Positions 34,711 through 44,559 of a stretch of DNA of 64,000 bases are shown here, piece after piece. The stretch lies in assembly GCA_002309075.1 (NCBI GenBank), contig DBWP01000015.1, positions 1 to 64,000 of the forward strand, given 5' to 3'. The DNA comes from Candidatus Saccharibacteria bacterium UBA1235. GTDB taxonomy: Bacteria > Patescibacteriota > Saccharimonadia > Saccharimonadales > Saccharimonadaceae. Position 1 is the first letter of the stretch. Each line of letters begins with the position of its first letter. Under the pieces are notes generated by a model that did no database searches, was not told the origin of the DNA, and saw only the letters and a list, made by a program, of their open reading frames with translations. The translations under genes and the position numbers were made by a program.

Positions 34711-35831
34711 TTTAATAATTTTTTAAGTTCTAATTTATAAGCCTCAACACCAGGCTGATCAAACGGGTTAACACCCGCAAGTTTTGCTGAAATCGCGCAA
34801 CTCATTTCAAAGAAATAAATTAGCTCGCCGAATCCTTTTTCATCAAAAGTCGGAACGTTAATCGTAAGAACTGGAATTCCTCCTGCGCCATGCGCCTTCT
34901 TTACCGCTTCCACTATTTTCATATTCATTTCATCAGTCGGAAAATCAATAATCGTTTCCCACAAATTTCTTCGTCCATCCTGCATGAACTGACCCAAAGA
35001 ATGTAAATCAGTTGAATAAATTACGCTCGCCGGGAAAATCCCCTGCCGATTTTTCCCTTCACTTTCACCAAATAGCTGTTTTAGCCATTCATTAAAATAC
35101 ATCGTCGCCGGCTCAAAACTTGCAAAAACTTCCGTATCGTAACCACGTCCGCTTAAGATATGTCGCATAGAAGCATATTGCGCCATACTCGTCGTGTCAT
35201 CCATCATTTCTTTTGCCCCAGCAAGCAACTGATCAATATCAATTCCTGCTGCCGCGAGCGGCAAAAGTCCAACCGCGGTCAGAACCGAATACCGTCCACC
35301 AATATTATCCGGCACCACAAATCTCGTATAACCTTTCTCGACCGCCTCATCGTGTAAAGTTCCTTTATTCGCGTCGGTCGTCGCATAAATCCTTTTTACC
35401 GCTTCCGCCTCTCCATATTTCTCAATCAATTTTTGCTTAAAAACGTTAAACGCGAGCGCCGGCTCTAAAGTTGTTCCAGATTTTGAAATTACGTTAATCG
35501 AAAAATCCTTATCTCCGACTTCATTTATTGCATTTAGAAGCTCCCTCTGGCTTAAAGAATTCCCAGCATAAACAATCTCGACCCCTTTTGGCCTTAAAGC
35601 CTCAATTATCGCACGGTGTCCAAGATAAGATCCACCAATTCCAATACAAACCAAGACCTCCGAAGTTTCTTTAATTTCCACCGCAGCTTGCTTAATTTTT
35701 GCAAGCTCTTCCGCGTCGAAATTATTTGGCAACGTCGCCCAACCGCCCATCGGATCGGCTATAATTTCATCTAAAATTTCTCTAATCTGATTTTTATTGA
35801 CTTCCGTCTCAAAATTCACTGTTATCATCAT
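34707..35831 (-). CDS. pgi: Glucose-6-phosphate isomerase
   Basis: The 374-residue isomerase interconverts glucose- and fructose-6-phosphate. CIGIGGSYLGHRAIIEAL, NVISKSGTTLEPALAF, GGRYSVLTAVGLLPLAAAG and NPFDQPGVEAYKLELKKLL are clear. It is much shorter than the E. coli enzyme (549) and shorter than most bacterial ones (about 450), as in other reduced genomes. AGGAGG lies upstream of tandem ATGs; the first is annotated. Confidence 0.95.
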   Translation of the reverse strand: MMITVNFETEVNKNQIREILDEIIADPMGGWATLPNNFDAEELAKIKQAAVEIKETSEVLVCIGIGGSYLGHRAIIEALRPKGVEIVYAGNSLSQRELLNAINEVGDKDFSINVISKSGTTLEPALAFNVFKQKLIEKYGEAEAVKRIYATTDANKGTLHDEAVEKGYTRFVVPDNIGGRYSVLTAVGLLPLAAAGIDIDQLLAGAKEMMDDTTSMAQYASMRHILSGRGYDTEVFASFEPATMYFNEWLKQLFGESEGKNRQGIFPASVIYSTDLHSLGQFMQDGRRNLWETIIDFPTDEMNMKIVEAVKKAHGAGGIPVLTINVPTFDEKGFGELIYFFEMSCAISAKLAGVNPFDQPGVEAYKLELKKLLN

Positions 35832-35867
35832 TACCTCCTAGCTTAATATTATTATAACACTTTATGA

Positions 35868-35873
35868 TATAAT
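35868..35873 (+). promoter_or_regulatory. -10 box of tRNA-Leu
   Basis: TGATATAAT (extended -10) ends nine bases before the first base of the tRNA. Confidence 0.65.
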
Positions 35874-35881
35874 TACACTGT

Positions 35882-35968
35882 GCCCGCTTGGCGGAATTGG
35901 TAGACGCGCTAGCTTCAGGTGCTAGTGACTTTGCGGTCGTGAGAGTTCAAGTCTCTCAGTGGGCACCA
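35882..35968 (+). tRNA. tRNA-Leu (CAG)
   Basis: The 87-base class II tRNA has acceptor GCCCGCT...AGTGGGC with one mismatch-type position, D-loop TTGGTAGA, anticodon arm CTAGC-TTCAGGT-GCTAG with CAG, a variable arm, a TTCAAGT T-loop and encoded CCA. Its last 13 bases overlap the stop end of iscU on the other strand. Confidence 0.95.
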
Positions 35969-36354
35969 TTTTTGTATTTATTTATTGCATCAGCTAAAGC
36001 CTCGTGCCCAAGCACGGAACAATGAAATTTATGTTTCGGTAAATTCCCTAAATAATCGTCGATTTCTTTTGCAGAAATTAGAAGTGCATCGTCTAAAGTT
36101 CTTCCTTTTGCAAGCTCGGACAAGGCCGAAGTCGACGCAATCGCCGACGCGCACCCATAAGTTTTCCAACGTATATCAACAATTTTGTTATCTTTAACTT
36201 TAATATACATTTTCATTTGGTCGCCACAAATTGGATTTCCGACTAACCCCGCAGCATCATAATCAAAATTACTTTCGTCCCCCATTAAAAAATTCCGCGG
36301 ATGCAAAAAATGTTCTTTTACTTTTTCGCTATAAATCCAATCCTCATTTTCCAT
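35956..36354 (-). CDS. iscU: Iron-sulfur cluster scaffold protein IscU/NifU-like
   Basis: The 132-residue scaffold on which Fe-S clusters are assembled has the three ligand cysteines at NPICGDQM, KTYGCASAIAS and KFHCSVLGHEAL. It follows the cysteine desulfurase on the same strand with a one-base overlap, a two-gene ISC system. It has no Shine-Dalgarno of its own beyond GGAGAA. The stop codon (TGA) and the last four codons fall inside tRNA-Leu on the opposite strand. Confidence 0.94.
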   Translation of the reverse strand: MENEDWIYSEKVKEHFLHPRNFLMGDESNFDYDAAGLVGNPICGDQMKMYIKVKDNKIVDIRWKTYGCASAIASTSALSELAKGRTLDDALLISAKEIDDYLGNLPKHKFHCSVLGHEALADAINKYKNGAH

Positions 36355-37433
36355 TATTTCTCCTCTATTTTTATTGTACTAATTTTTTGCAACCGATCAA
36401 TTATTTTTGGCAAAACTTCCATCACTTTATCAATATCTTCTTTTGTATTATCTAAACCAAACGAAAAACGAATCGACGAGTGCGCCACTTCCGCATCACC
36501 AGTTTTCGCCATTAAGACATGGCTGGGCTTAATATCTCCCGCTGCGCAAGCCGAACCTGTCGATACAATAATTCCTTCCGCATCAAGATATAACTGAATC
36601 GATTCCCCTTCCGCCGCCTGGAAAGATGCGTTTAGAATATTCGGTAACGACTTTCCTGGCTGAAGATCCGTATTAAGACTACTTTTTGGAATTTCCTTTA
36701 AAATTCTTTCTGCAAGTTCGTCACGAAGACTGCGAACCTCTCCATCATATTTTTTCCAAGTTTTATTTTCTAGCATATATTTTAATGCCGCACCAAATCC
36801 AATAATCCCAACCGTATTATAAGTTCCCCCACGACGTTTTTTCTCCTGATTCCCGCCAATAATCAACGGCTCAAACGGCGCCCCTTCTTTTATGTAAAGC
36901 GCACCCACGCCAACCGGCCCACCAATTTTATGTGCACTAAAAGTCGCGTAATCTATATCGAGCTCTTTAACGTCGATCGGGATTTTTCCAAGCACCTGCG
37001 TTAAATCAGAATGAACATACGCGCCTTGTTTTTTTGCTTCTTTAACTATTTTTTTAATATCTAAAAATTCGCCAATTTCATTATTCGCTAACATATAAGA
37101 ATATAGTTTCGGCGTCTTCTCGCCAGAATACTTTTTCGCAGCCTCAATCACGGAATGATGCTCTAAAGGCGAAGTCTCAATCTTATGTCCTTCAAAAGTA
37201 CGAATAACCGTATTATTAGACTCGCTCGCTCCGGACGTGAAAATAATCTCCGTGGGCTTCGCGTTAATCGCTTTCGCGAGTAACTCCCTCGCATCCTCAA
37301 TTTCATTCATCGCCAAATGCCCTGGAGTATGTAGGGCCGATGCATTCGCAAAATATTTATTTTCTGCTTTATGCATTGCGTCTAAAACTCCCGGTAGCAT
37401 CGGCACCGTCGCCGCAAAATCTAAATACACCAT
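36354..37433 (-). CDS. iscS: Cysteine desulfurase (IscS/NifS family)
   Basis: The 359-residue PLP enzyme removes sulfur from cysteine for cluster assembly. It starts VYLDFAATVPMLPGVLDAM. FTSGASESNNTVIR binds PLP phosphate, HSDLTQVLGKIPID holds the PLP-ring Asp/Gln, FSAHKIGGPVGVGALY holds the Schiff-base Lys, and IIVSTGSACAAGD the persulfide Cys. TATAAT is seven bases before the ATG. The desulfurase and the scaffold next to it are the only Fe-S genes in the window. Confidence 0.94.
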   Translation of the reverse strand: MVYLDFAATVPMLPGVLDAMHKAENKYFANASALHTPGHLAMNEIEDARELLAKAINAKPTEIIFTSGASESNNTVIRTFEGHKIETSPLEHHSVIEAAKKYSGEKTPKLYSYMLANNEIGEFLDIKKIVKEAKKQGAYVHSDLTQVLGKIPIDVKELDIDYATFSAHKIGGPVGVGALYIKEGAPFEPLIIGGNQEKKRRGGTYNTVGIIGFGAALKYMLENKTWKKYDGEVRSLRDELAERILKEIPKSSLNTDLQPGKSLPNILNASFQAAEGESIQLYLDAEGIIVSTGSACAAGDIKPSHVLMAKTGDAEVAHSSIRFSFGLDNTKEDIDKVMEVLPKIIDRLQKISTIKIEEK

Positions 37434-37453
37434 TTTCTGTATTATATCATGAA

Positions 37454-39523
37454 CTAAGAAGTCTTGAAAATGCAGCGAGCATATAACCCGGCGCTACTCG
37501 ATAAATCGTAGCCAGAATATATACTGCCGTAATTTGCGTATAAAGAAAGCGGTAGATTATTATCATCGGCATCTGCAGTCCACCAAGCAGCGTGATCAAC
37601 CCAGGAGAACCAAGTGTCTGGACCCTGTTGTCCTACAAAAATCACACCTCCACCTACCGCAGGATACCAATAATCGTTTAGTATCTCTATATCGAAAGCA
37701 AACTCATCAGACTTAGGAATTCGCCACCCCGCCGGACAAATATCCTGGCTTATCGCGTTAGCCGTATAATCGCTAAGGCAGGACGTCCCGGCAGATACCG
37801 CACAATAATTATACCAAGCGCCATAATCTGAATTTCCACTATAAGTAGCAACCGGTTGGCCTGAGATGGCATCAGGGCTAGAATTATTAGGATCAAAATC
37901 TACGCCCGACGAAGTGATATCGAAATCCGAACCAGAATAATTCGAAAGACCATCCTTCTTCACCGTACCAATAAACCTAAGATTTTGGTTCATCCAATAT
38001 TCGCCACCGATATTCATAATCTGATACTCGTTTCCGTCACGTTTATCCGTAAGCGTGGTTGTATCGCCGTTACTTGGCATAAGTTCTGCGAGTTTTGCGC
38101 TCGTCACGCTCTGCATGGTTGGGGCGTCGTAAACGCAGCGTATAGAGTAGCCGTAGTTGCGTCTACTGCCACCCTGCGGATAGACCTTCGACGCGTAGAC
38201 GCTGAGGAGGTACATATTCGTGGTACTGCCGTATGCAGAAGACCAGAAGCCGCCGTTTGAGCCCTGATTGCCAGCTGAGCCATTGTAGAAGTAGCCAGAG
38301 AGGGGCGTTTTAAGGGCGTTTACGAAGGATGCGGCGTTACTAGAGTGAGCTGCGTAAAGGGTCTGGTATTCGCCGGTTGGCATTCTCCAGCCTTTAGGAC
38401 AGATGTCTTCTGTGGCGTTACCGGATGGAGAACCTTCGCTTGTTCCGTTACCATAGCAATACGATCCTGCCGAGGCGGCGCAATAGTTGTAGTAGACGCC
38501 TACCTTGCCAGTTCCAGACTGACCCATAGCGAGAGGTTGGGTAGTATCTTTATTTGTGGCGTTAACTAGTGGAGCGGAGTAGCTATAAGACGAGGTCCAG
38601 TTTGAGACGCCAGCGGTAGCATATTGGTCTCCTGCAGAGCGAGCGCCGTGTTGTAGGCTTTCAATTGAAGTCGTGGTAGCGTTAGTATTAGTTTTGGAGA
38701 GATTATTTAGAACTGTAGAATTCGTAAGATCTAATGCGAGATTATCTAGCATCCAGTAGTTACCATCGGCGAGTTTTCCGATCGTGTATTTTGTTCCATC
38801 ACGTTCGTCTTTTACCGTAGTCGTAGATCCGCTACTCGGCATGAGTGATGCGAGCGTAGACGTCGTTATATTTTGCATAATCGGGGTTGGGTCTGGGTTT
38901 GCCGTGGCCGCAAAAATGATCGTCGTAGAATAGGCTCCCGGAGCCTGAGTCGCATTAACTTTAGACCCAAAAGAAAGATAAGTTGGATCGTTTGCGATAC
39001 CGTTGCTGCCGTCAGCCCCAGTCCATTTATTTAATGTAACGCTTGTTGGCACCGGAAGATAATTCGTTGCGGCCCGAGTACGAGTCGCGCTGTTAATCTT
39101 ATAACCCCAACGGTTCACGGTAAAGTCACAAGTATCTGCAGTCTCCGGAGTACAAGTATATCCCCCGGATTTAGAAGCTAAATTAGAGATCGTATTATTC
39201 TCTAAAGATGTTAGTTTTCTATTCGCTACACTCATAACTAGCGTATAACCAAAGTCGTTATTCGTAGAAACGCTAATCGTCACGTTCTTTTCATTAAAAG
39301 CCGCAGAAGATAAAGAAGCCGGAGCAACATTTAATGAAGCTTTAGCCGTATCTCCCGTTCCATCTGTGTTTACTTTTACTTCAAGGATCGGATCATTTGG
39401 GACAGTAAGCTGAACATTATATCCCGAACCAGCCGCAAAAACATCAGAAAATAGAAAAACTGCGCCGCTTAAAAGACATACGACCCCTCCGCGGAGGACA
39501 TTCTTTAAAAACCCTCTTGTCAT
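37454..39523 (-). CDS. FISUMP-domain surface protein with intact signal peptide
   Basis: The 689-residue paralogue of the protein at 5083 has a signal peptide (MTRGFLKNVLRGGVV start, cleavage near VFA), an N-terminal beta domain with CTPETADTCDFTVNRWGYKIN, then two FISUMP domains (MQNITTSTLASLMPSSGSTTTVKD.., EDICPKGWRMPTGEYQ, GGFWSSAYGS, SIRCVYD; then MQSVTSAKLAELMPS.., QDICPAGWRIPKSDEF, WWTADAD, ARCIF). Probably exposed and adhesive; that is inferred. I chose ATG 39523, six bases after TATAAT; a frame six codons longer would start upstream of the promoter. Compared with its partner it lacks the G tract. Confidence 0.85.
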   Translation of the reverse strand: MTRGFLKNVLRGGVVCLLSGAVFLFSDVFAAGSGYNVQLTVPNDPILEVKVNTDGTGDTAKASLNVAPASLSSAAFNEKNVTISVSTNNDFGYTLVMSVANRKLTSLENNTISNLASKSGGYTCTPETADTCDFTVNRWGYKINSATRTRAATNYLPVPTSVTLNKWTGADGSNGIANDPTYLSFGSKVNATQAPGAYSTTIIFAATANPDPTPIMQNITTSTLASLMPSSGSTTTVKDERDGTKYTIGKLADGNYWMLDNLALDLTNSTVLNNLSKTNTNATTTSIESLQHGARSAGDQYATAGVSNWTSSYSYSAPLVNATNKDTTQPLAMGQSGTGKVGVYYNYCAASAGSYCYGNGTSEGSPSGNATEDICPKGWRMPTGEYQTLYAAHSSNAASFVNALKTPLSGYFYNGSAGNQGSNGGFWSSAYGSTTNMYLLSVYASKVYPQGGSRRNYGYSIRCVYDAPTMQSVTSAKLAELMPSNGDTTTLTDKRDGNEYQIMNIGGEYWMNQNLRFIGTVKKDGLSNYSGSDFDITSSGVDFDPNNSSPDAISGQPVATYSGNSDYGAWYNYCAVSAGTSCLSDYTANAISQDICPAGWRIPKSDEFAFDIEILNDYWYPAVGGGVIFVGQQGPDTWFSWVDHAAWWTADADDNNLPLSLYANYGSIYSGYDLSSSAGLYARCIFKTS

Positions 39524-39560
39524 ATATTTATTATAGCACAAGCAAGATGAAAAACTAGGA

Positions 39561-41912
39561 TTATTTTAGAGTTTTTATAACCGCTTCACGATCCGCCGCA
39601 ATTAACTTTAGTCTCGCTTCTATCTCGCGCAAACCAATCTCAATCGCCCGCGAAAGCGCCGGATCATTCGCCATTGGCTCAAAGAATTTTTGATACTCCT
39701 TAAACTCCTCTTCCGTCCTTAAAACGTTCGCAACATATCTCGGATAACTATCAAGCGACTTATCTCCCGCCATCTTTTTAATCTCATCCCAATTTTCCCG
39801 CATCCAACTAAAAGCCTTTCTTCTAGTTTTTGTATTGCGATATAAATACACAAACAAATATAATTGATCTTGCGGTTTCACAACTTCCACATTTCCAAGA
39901 AGCCCCATCATTTTTTCTAAAGCCTTCTCGTCTTTTGCTAAAGTCCCTGCAAACAAAAGTTCAAATTTAAGTTCCGGATCCGAAATCTTTTTATAAGCGT
40001 CTAAATAGTCGTCAATTACTTCCGGACAAAAATACAATTTCGCGTCTAAAATACTCTCCCTTAATTCCGCCTCTAATTTAGAATAATCCTCGTTATACAT
40101 TTCCGCCAATTTTCGCAAATTTTCTTCCGTCTCCGCGTAGTAGTCCAGTCCAAGAAGAATCGTCCTTAGCCGAATTGTATTTTCATCATCATTCTTTCTC
40201 GTCGCCAGCCCAATTTCCGAAAGCTTCGGCGAAACTAATTCGCCCACAAATTTCTTAAATTTCTTTTCTTCGTTTGAACCCGGCTCAAAGAAAATCTTCA
40301 GCCCAGAAATTATCGACGCCACAATTCCCCAAACCGCCGCACTCGATTCATTCTCAAATTTCTTCAAAAGCCCCATCAAAGACGCCGAGCTCGCTAGCTC
40401 AGTTTTCGCAACCAAATTCCGATCAATCAAAAGCCGAATCTTTTCCTCAAGCCCTAAATTATCAAAATTCTTCACCCTCTTCTCAAAATCCGCATCCGAA
40501 AGATCCAAAATATAATGTCCGCTCATATCCTCCGTTATTTCCGGAATCGGCCAAGTCTCCTGCTTTAACGGCCCGTCTAGCAAAAACCTTCTTTGCGACC
40601 CGTCTTCCATAATCACCGGATATCCCGGCTTATCAATAAACGCGTGCATCAACTTCCCCGGATCAAATTCCGCGTAAGGCTTCAAACTTTCCCACAAATC
40701 ATCCCCCACCGTGTTTTCATATTTATGTTTTTCAAAATAATCTCTTAAACCTTTGCAGAAATTATCCCAGCCCATCAACCGAATCAGCATTAACATAAGT
40801 CTCGCCCCTTTAGAATACACAATCGCCGAATCAAACAATGTCGCAATTTCCGCCGGATCATGAACATCCTGATGTACCGACTGAACGTCCTTATACGCAT
40901 CTCGCATCAAAGCCGAATATGAATCACCCGTAAAAAATCCTTCAAAAATCTTATATTCCGGATGAATATGATCCACCGCAAAATATTCCATCACGCTCGC
41001 AAACGATTCGTTAAGCCACAAATCATCCCACCATTCCATCGTCACAAGATCCCCAAACCACTGATGCGAAAGTTCATGCGCGACCGTTAACGCCACCGAT
41101 TTTTTCGCCGAAAGCGTCGCATTTTTACCTATCAGCATCATCGATTCACGATAAGTCACAAGCCCCCAGTTTTCCATCGCTCCCGCTTCAAAATCTGGCA
41201 AAGCCACCTGATCCAATTTCTCCAAAGGATATTTCACACCAAAATTATCATCATAAAATTCCAAAGATTTCGCTGCAACTTCATTCGCAAAATCAACCGA
41301 GTCAATATCCTGATTCAAGGCCGCATACGTCGTAATCTTAACCCCATGTTTATTCGTAATAGTTTTTCCATGGAATTTTCCAATTACGAACGCAAGAAGA
41401 TAGGTCGACATTCTTGGCGTCGGCTCACCCATCGGCACATTCGCTAAAATCAAATCGTCATCATCCGGCGTCGTAATCGAAAGCTCAAACACCGCCTTTG
41501 CCGCCGGCTCATCAATACACGGGAACGCCTCGCGCGCATAATGACTTTCAAACTGTGTCGCCACAATCGTCTCGGTCTTACCGTTATGCTCATATGTCGA
41601 AAGATACGCCCCCTGCATATTTTCATTTAATTTTCCTTCATAAAAAATCGTAACCTTAAGTTTTGAAAACTCAACCTTGTCTTTCAAATTCTCAAGATTC
41701 AAAATTAGTAGATTTTCTCTCTGTAAAAACTCAACTTCAAAATTCTCAATCAGAACTTTAGAAATCTTAAGACCAACCGCGTGAAACTTAATCACATCAC
41801 TCTTCGCCGCACCAAAAACCGTCACTTCCCCACCAATGGTCTTTTTGTGCTTATCAACATTAAGATTTAAAACGTATTTTTCCGGTATAAAATAATCTAA
41901 CAATCTTTCCAT
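39561..41912 (-). CDS. pepN: M1-family aminopeptidase (PepN-like)
   Basis: The 783-residue zinc aminopeptidase degrades peptides. The exopeptidase motif is GAMENWGLVTYRE. The zinc site is HELSHQWFGDLVTMEWWDDLWLNESFAS (HEXXH plus Glu 18 residues on). The N-terminal beta domain includes IVATQFESHYAREAFPCIDEPAAKAVFEL. The C-terminal half is an ERAP-like helical domain. It has no signal peptide, so it is cytoplasmic, suited to peptides taken from a host. AAAGGAATT precedes the ATG, and a large palindrome separates it from ftsH upstream. Confidence 0.94.
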   Translation of the reverse strand: MERLLDYFIPEKYVLNLNVDKHKKTIGGEVTVFGAAKSDVIKFHAVGLKISKVLIENFEVEFLQRENLLILNLENLKDKVEFSKLKVTIFYEGKLNENMQGAYLSTYEHNGKTETIVATQFESHYAREAFPCIDEPAAKAVFELSITTPDDDDLILANVPMGEPTPRMSTYLLAFVIGKFHGKTITNKHGVKITTYAALNQDIDSVDFANEVAAKSLEFYDDNFGVKYPLEKLDQVALPDFEAGAMENWGLVTYRESMMLIGKNATLSAKKSVALTVAHELSHQWFGDLVTMEWWDDLWLNESFASVMEYFAVDHIHPEYKIFEGFFTGDSYSALMRDAYKDVQSVHQDVHDPAEIATLFDSAIVYSKGARLMLMLIRLMGWDNFCKGLRDYFEKHKYENTVGDDLWESLKPYAEFDPGKLMHAFIDKPGYPVIMEDGSQRRFLLDGPLKQETWPIPEITEDMSGHYILDLSDADFEKRVKNFDNLGLEEKIRLLIDRNLVAKTELASSASLMGLLKKFENESSAAVWGIVASIISGLKIFFEPGSNEEKKFKKFVGELVSPKLSEIGLATRKNDDENTIRLRTILLGLDYYAETEENLRKLAEMYNEDYSKLEAELRESILDAKLYFCPEVIDDYLDAYKKISDPELKFELLFAGTLAKDEKALEKMMGLLGNVEVVKPQDQLYLFVYLYRNTKTRRKAFSWMRENWDEIKKMAGDKSLDSYPRYVANVLRTEEEFKEYQKFFEPMANDPALSRAIEIGLREIEARLKLIAADREAVIKTLK

Positions 41913-41933
41913 AATTCCTTTCTTTCTAGATCA

Positions 41934-42006
41934 AACGGGTGACGCCACTTGGGGGACCCCCACCGAGCCTTGCGAGGATGGGGGAAAAGTGGCGGCAGGA
42001 CCCGTT
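41934..42006. repeat. 73-bp intergenic palindrome between ftsH and pepN
   Basis: Three nested perfect stems: AACGGGT/ACCCGTT at the ends, GCCACTT/AAGTGGC, and CCCCCA/TGGGGG around the loop CCGAGCCTTGCGAGGA. It ends one base before the ftsH stop codon. There is no T run, so it is not a standard terminator. The loop loosely resembles part of the LepA insertion (GAGCCTGGCAAGGCGAGG). Confidence 0.8.
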
Positions 42007-43938
42007 CTATTTATAAAGCTTTGCAGTTATTGGGAGCTTCGCATCCTTCAAAATCGGTTCAAGCTCTTTCTCTTCCAAAGTCTCATGTTTAAGAAGCTCT
42101 TCCGCTAGCCGATCAAGAACTTTTTTATTCGCCTTCAAAACTTCTTCCGCGCGCTTTGCTGCTTCATCCGACAACTTTTTAACTTCCGCATCAATAAGTT
42201 CTGCCGTTTTTTCCGAATATGGTTTCCCGGTCGTAATTGTATAATAGCCAGTTGCCTCATTCGGGAACACCACATTCCGAAGCGACGAACCCATGCCTTC
42301 CTCGATAATCATCGACTTCGAAAGTTCCGCCACATTTCTAAGATCCGACGATGCGCCAGTCGTAATTGCATCAGTTCCAAAAATCAATTTTTCTGCCACG
42401 CGTCCGCCCATTGCTCGCGCTAAAATATCTTTAAGCTCATAGACATTCTTATAACTTCTGTCCTCCGGCGGCAAGAACCAAGTCACCCCGCCCGTCATTC
42501 CACGCGGAATAATCGTTACTTTATGAACCGGATCAGAATCTGGCAAAACATGCCCCACGATCGCATGTCCAGCTTCGTGATAGGCCGTGATCTTTCGCTC
42601 TTTTTCGTTCATTACTTTCGACTTTCGCTCTGGCCCAATCGCAACTCTTTCAAACGATTCCGTCACATCCGCGTTCGAAATCGCCTTATGACCCTCGCGC
42701 GCTGCTGTAATTGCTGCTTCATTTGCGATATTTGCAAGATCCGCACCGGACGAACCCGCCGTCTTTTTCGCCAAAGCCTCAAGGTTAACATCTGCTTCAA
42801 TCGGCTTACCTTTAAAATGTACTTTCAAAATTTCTAGACGATCTTTTCGCTCCGGCAAAGTTACATTCACATGACGATCGAAACGACCTGGGCGAAGAAG
42901 CGCCTTATCAAGCATATCAACTCGGTTTGTTGCCGCAATTACAATCACGCCAGAATCATTATCAAAGCCATCCATCTCAACAAGAATTTGGTTTAAGGTT
43001 TGCTCGTCTTCACGTCCAGCCCCGCCACGCGCATCACGTTTGTGTGCCACTGCGTCGATTTCATCAATAAAGATAATCGACGGCGCATTTTTCTTTGCTT
43101 TCGAGAACAAATCACGAACACGAGACGCACCAACACCAACAAACATTTCTGCAAATTCTGAACCCGAAATCGAGAAGAATGGCACATTTGCTTCACCCGC
43201 CACTGCGCGCGCCATCAAAGTTTTACCCGTACCAGGATCACCCGCGAGCAAAACACCACGCGGAATCTTCGCGCCAAGCTTTTCGTATTTCTTCGGATTT
43301 TTCAAAAAGTCTACAATTTCCGTTAGATCTTGTTTTGCCGCCTCATTTCCAGCCACGTCTTTAAACGTTACCTTCTTTTTGTCTGGACCATAAAGTTGCG
43401 CCCGCGCTTTTCCAAATGACATCGATTGATTATTTGCCGCCGTTGCCTGACGCATCATCCATGACAAGAAAATCACAATCGCGACAATCGGCAAAATCGT
43501 CAACATTACATCAAGCACAATTCCCCAAACATTCACGTCCTCTTTATATTCAATCACGGGATATTTTTGTTGACATTTAGAAACCTCATTTTCTGAAACC
43601 CCTTCACAAAATTCATCTAAAGTTTTAAGTCCCATGTCATAAAGCGTCCCACTGCCATCTTTTCGCGAAGTTTCAGTCGGCTGATTTTCGCCCTTTAGCG
43701 TCACGTCGACAGTATTTCCCGACACGGTAATTTTTGCAATATTACTTTCTGGGTCATTCGCTCGCATAATTACATCCGAAATCGCCACTTCCGCCTTTTG
43801 TGCTATGTTTTGGTTCATGTTCGAAACAAACAACATCGTAAGACAAATTACCAAAAACATAAAAATCACGCTTCTAACCGCATTGGACTTTCCCCCATTC
43901 AAGTTCTTCATATTTAGATTCGGTTTCTTTTCCGCCAC
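42007..43938 (-). CDS. ftsH: ATP-dependent zinc metalloprotease FtsH
   Basis: The 643-residue membrane protease has two N-terminal helices flanking a small outer domain. Its AAA module has [30 protein letters not shown] and the [23 protein letters not shown]. The zinc site is [14 protein letters not shown] place the start at GTG 43938, because AAGGAG lies eight bases before it and it gives a normal short N-terminus. An ATG frame to 44022 would begin near the tRNA terminator. It degrades misfolded membrane proteins and regulators. Confidence 0.94.
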   Translation of the reverse strand: MAEKKPNLNMKNLNGGKSNAVRSVIFMFLVICLTMLFVSNMNQNIAQKAEVAISDVIMRANDPESNIAKITVSGNTVDVTLKGENQPTETSRKDGSGTLYDMGLKTLDEFCEGVSENEVSKCQQKYPVIEYKEDVNVWGIVLDVMLTILPIVAIVIFLSWMMRQATAANNQSMSFGKARAQLYGPDKKKVTFKDVAGNEAAKQDLTEIVDFLKNPKKYEKLGAKIPRGVLLAGDPGTGKTLMARAVAGEANVPFFSISGSEFAEMFVGVGASRVRDLFSKAKKNAPSIIFIDEIDAVAHKRDARGGAGREDEQTLNQILVEMDGFDNDSGVIVIAATNRVDMLDKALLRPGRFDRHVNVTLPERKDRLEILKVHFKGKPIEADVNLEALAKKTAGSSGADLANIANEAAITAAREGHKAISNADVTESFERVAIGPERKSKVMNEKERKITAYHEAGHAIVGHVLPDSDPVHKVTIIPRGMTGGVTWFLPPEDRSYKNVYELKDILARAMGGRVAEKLIFGTDAITTGASSDLRNVAELSKSMIIEEGMGSSLRNVVFPNEATGYYTITTGKPYSEKTAELIDAEVKKLSDEAAKRAEEVLKANKKVLDRLAEELLKHETLEEKELEPILKDAKLPITAKLYK

Positions 43939-43992
43939 TTTTTGATCTCCTTTTCCTCTTAATTTTATCATATTAAAATTGTTTTTCAAAAC

Positions 43993-44016
43993 AAAAAAAA
44001 GACCCGTTAAGGTCTT
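43993..44016 (-). terminator. Rho-independent terminator after the tRNA-Pro pair
   Basis: AAGACC/GGTCTT with a six-base loop and T8 on the minus strand lies between tRNA-Pro(UGG) and ftsH. Confidence 0.75.
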
Positions 44017-44031
44017 CTTCAAATAAACACA

Positions 44032-44107
44032 TGGTCTGGGTGACAGGACTTGAACCTGCGACCTCGACTTCCCAAAAGTCGCGCGCTACCAACTGTGCTA
44101 CACCCAG
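44032..44107 (-). tRNA. tRNA-Pro (UGG)
   Basis: The 76-base tRNA has acceptor CTGGGTG/CACCCAG, discriminator A and encoded CCA; D-loop AGTTGGTAGC; anticodon arm CGACT-TTTGGGA-AGTCG (UGG); T-loop TTCAAGT. It has its own TATAAT at 44116-44121. Confidence 0.95.
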
Positions 44108-44134
44108 ATATATATATTATATCACACTTTTTCG

Positions 44135-44210
44135 TGGTCAGGGTGATCAGACTTGAACTGACGACCTCAGCGTCCCGAACGCTGCGCGCTACCAACTGCG
44201 CCACACCCTG
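44135..44210 (-). tRNA. tRNA-Pro (CGG)
   Basis: The 76-base tRNA has acceptor CAGGGTG/CACCCTG and encoded CCA; anticodon arm CAGCG-TTCGGGA-CGCTG (CGG); T-loop TTCAAGT. TATAAT (44221-44226) lies upstream, abutting the stop of the next gene. It is close in sequence to its neighbour, so a duplication is likely. Confidence 0.95.
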
Positions 44211-44226
44211 ACACGCCACTATTATA

Positions 44227-44559
44227 TCACATTTCCCCCACAATTCCTAGTTTTTCATCAGAGAGCGCCTCTGCCGAAAACGGATCTTTATAATTATCCA
44301 AAGCCCTAACTTCAACTTCCAAATTCTTTAAATATTCTTCAATAACTTCCGCATCAATCGCACCGGTTTTGCTGAATTCATATTCATCTTCAACTTCCTC
44401 ATCCGAAATCTCTTCTTCCGGCAAAAATCCCGGCCGCGACCAATCTAGATAAATATCCCCAGAATTATGATAAATGACAAGCGAAATACTCGTCGTAAGT
44501 AACGCAAAAACCACCGAAGCTAGCCCTAGAATCATCAGATTTCTTCCGCCTTTTGTCAT
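44227..44559 (-). CDS. Small single-pass membrane protein
   Basis: The 110-residue protein of unknown function has a short basic N-terminus, one helix (about 8-30, LMILGLASVVFALLTTSISLVIY) and an acidic outer part (EEEISDEEVEDEYEFS, then IDAEVIEEYLKNLEVEVRALDNYKDPFSAEAL). It overlaps the preceding gene by four bases (ATGA), so the two products are likely to work together. No family recognised. Confidence 0.6.
   Translation of the reverse strand: MTKGGRNLMILGLASVVFALLTTSISLVIYHNSGDIYLDWSRPGFLPEEEISDEEVEDEYEFSKTGAIDAEVIEEYLKNLEVEVRALDNYKDPFSAEALSDEKLGIVGEM

Noticed and set aside
44019..44243. Open frame of 74 codons across the tRNA pair
   Set aside because: It translates two tRNA-Pro genes; the repeated peptide GVAQLVARSVRD and GCSTVGSARLLGS are tRNA shadows.
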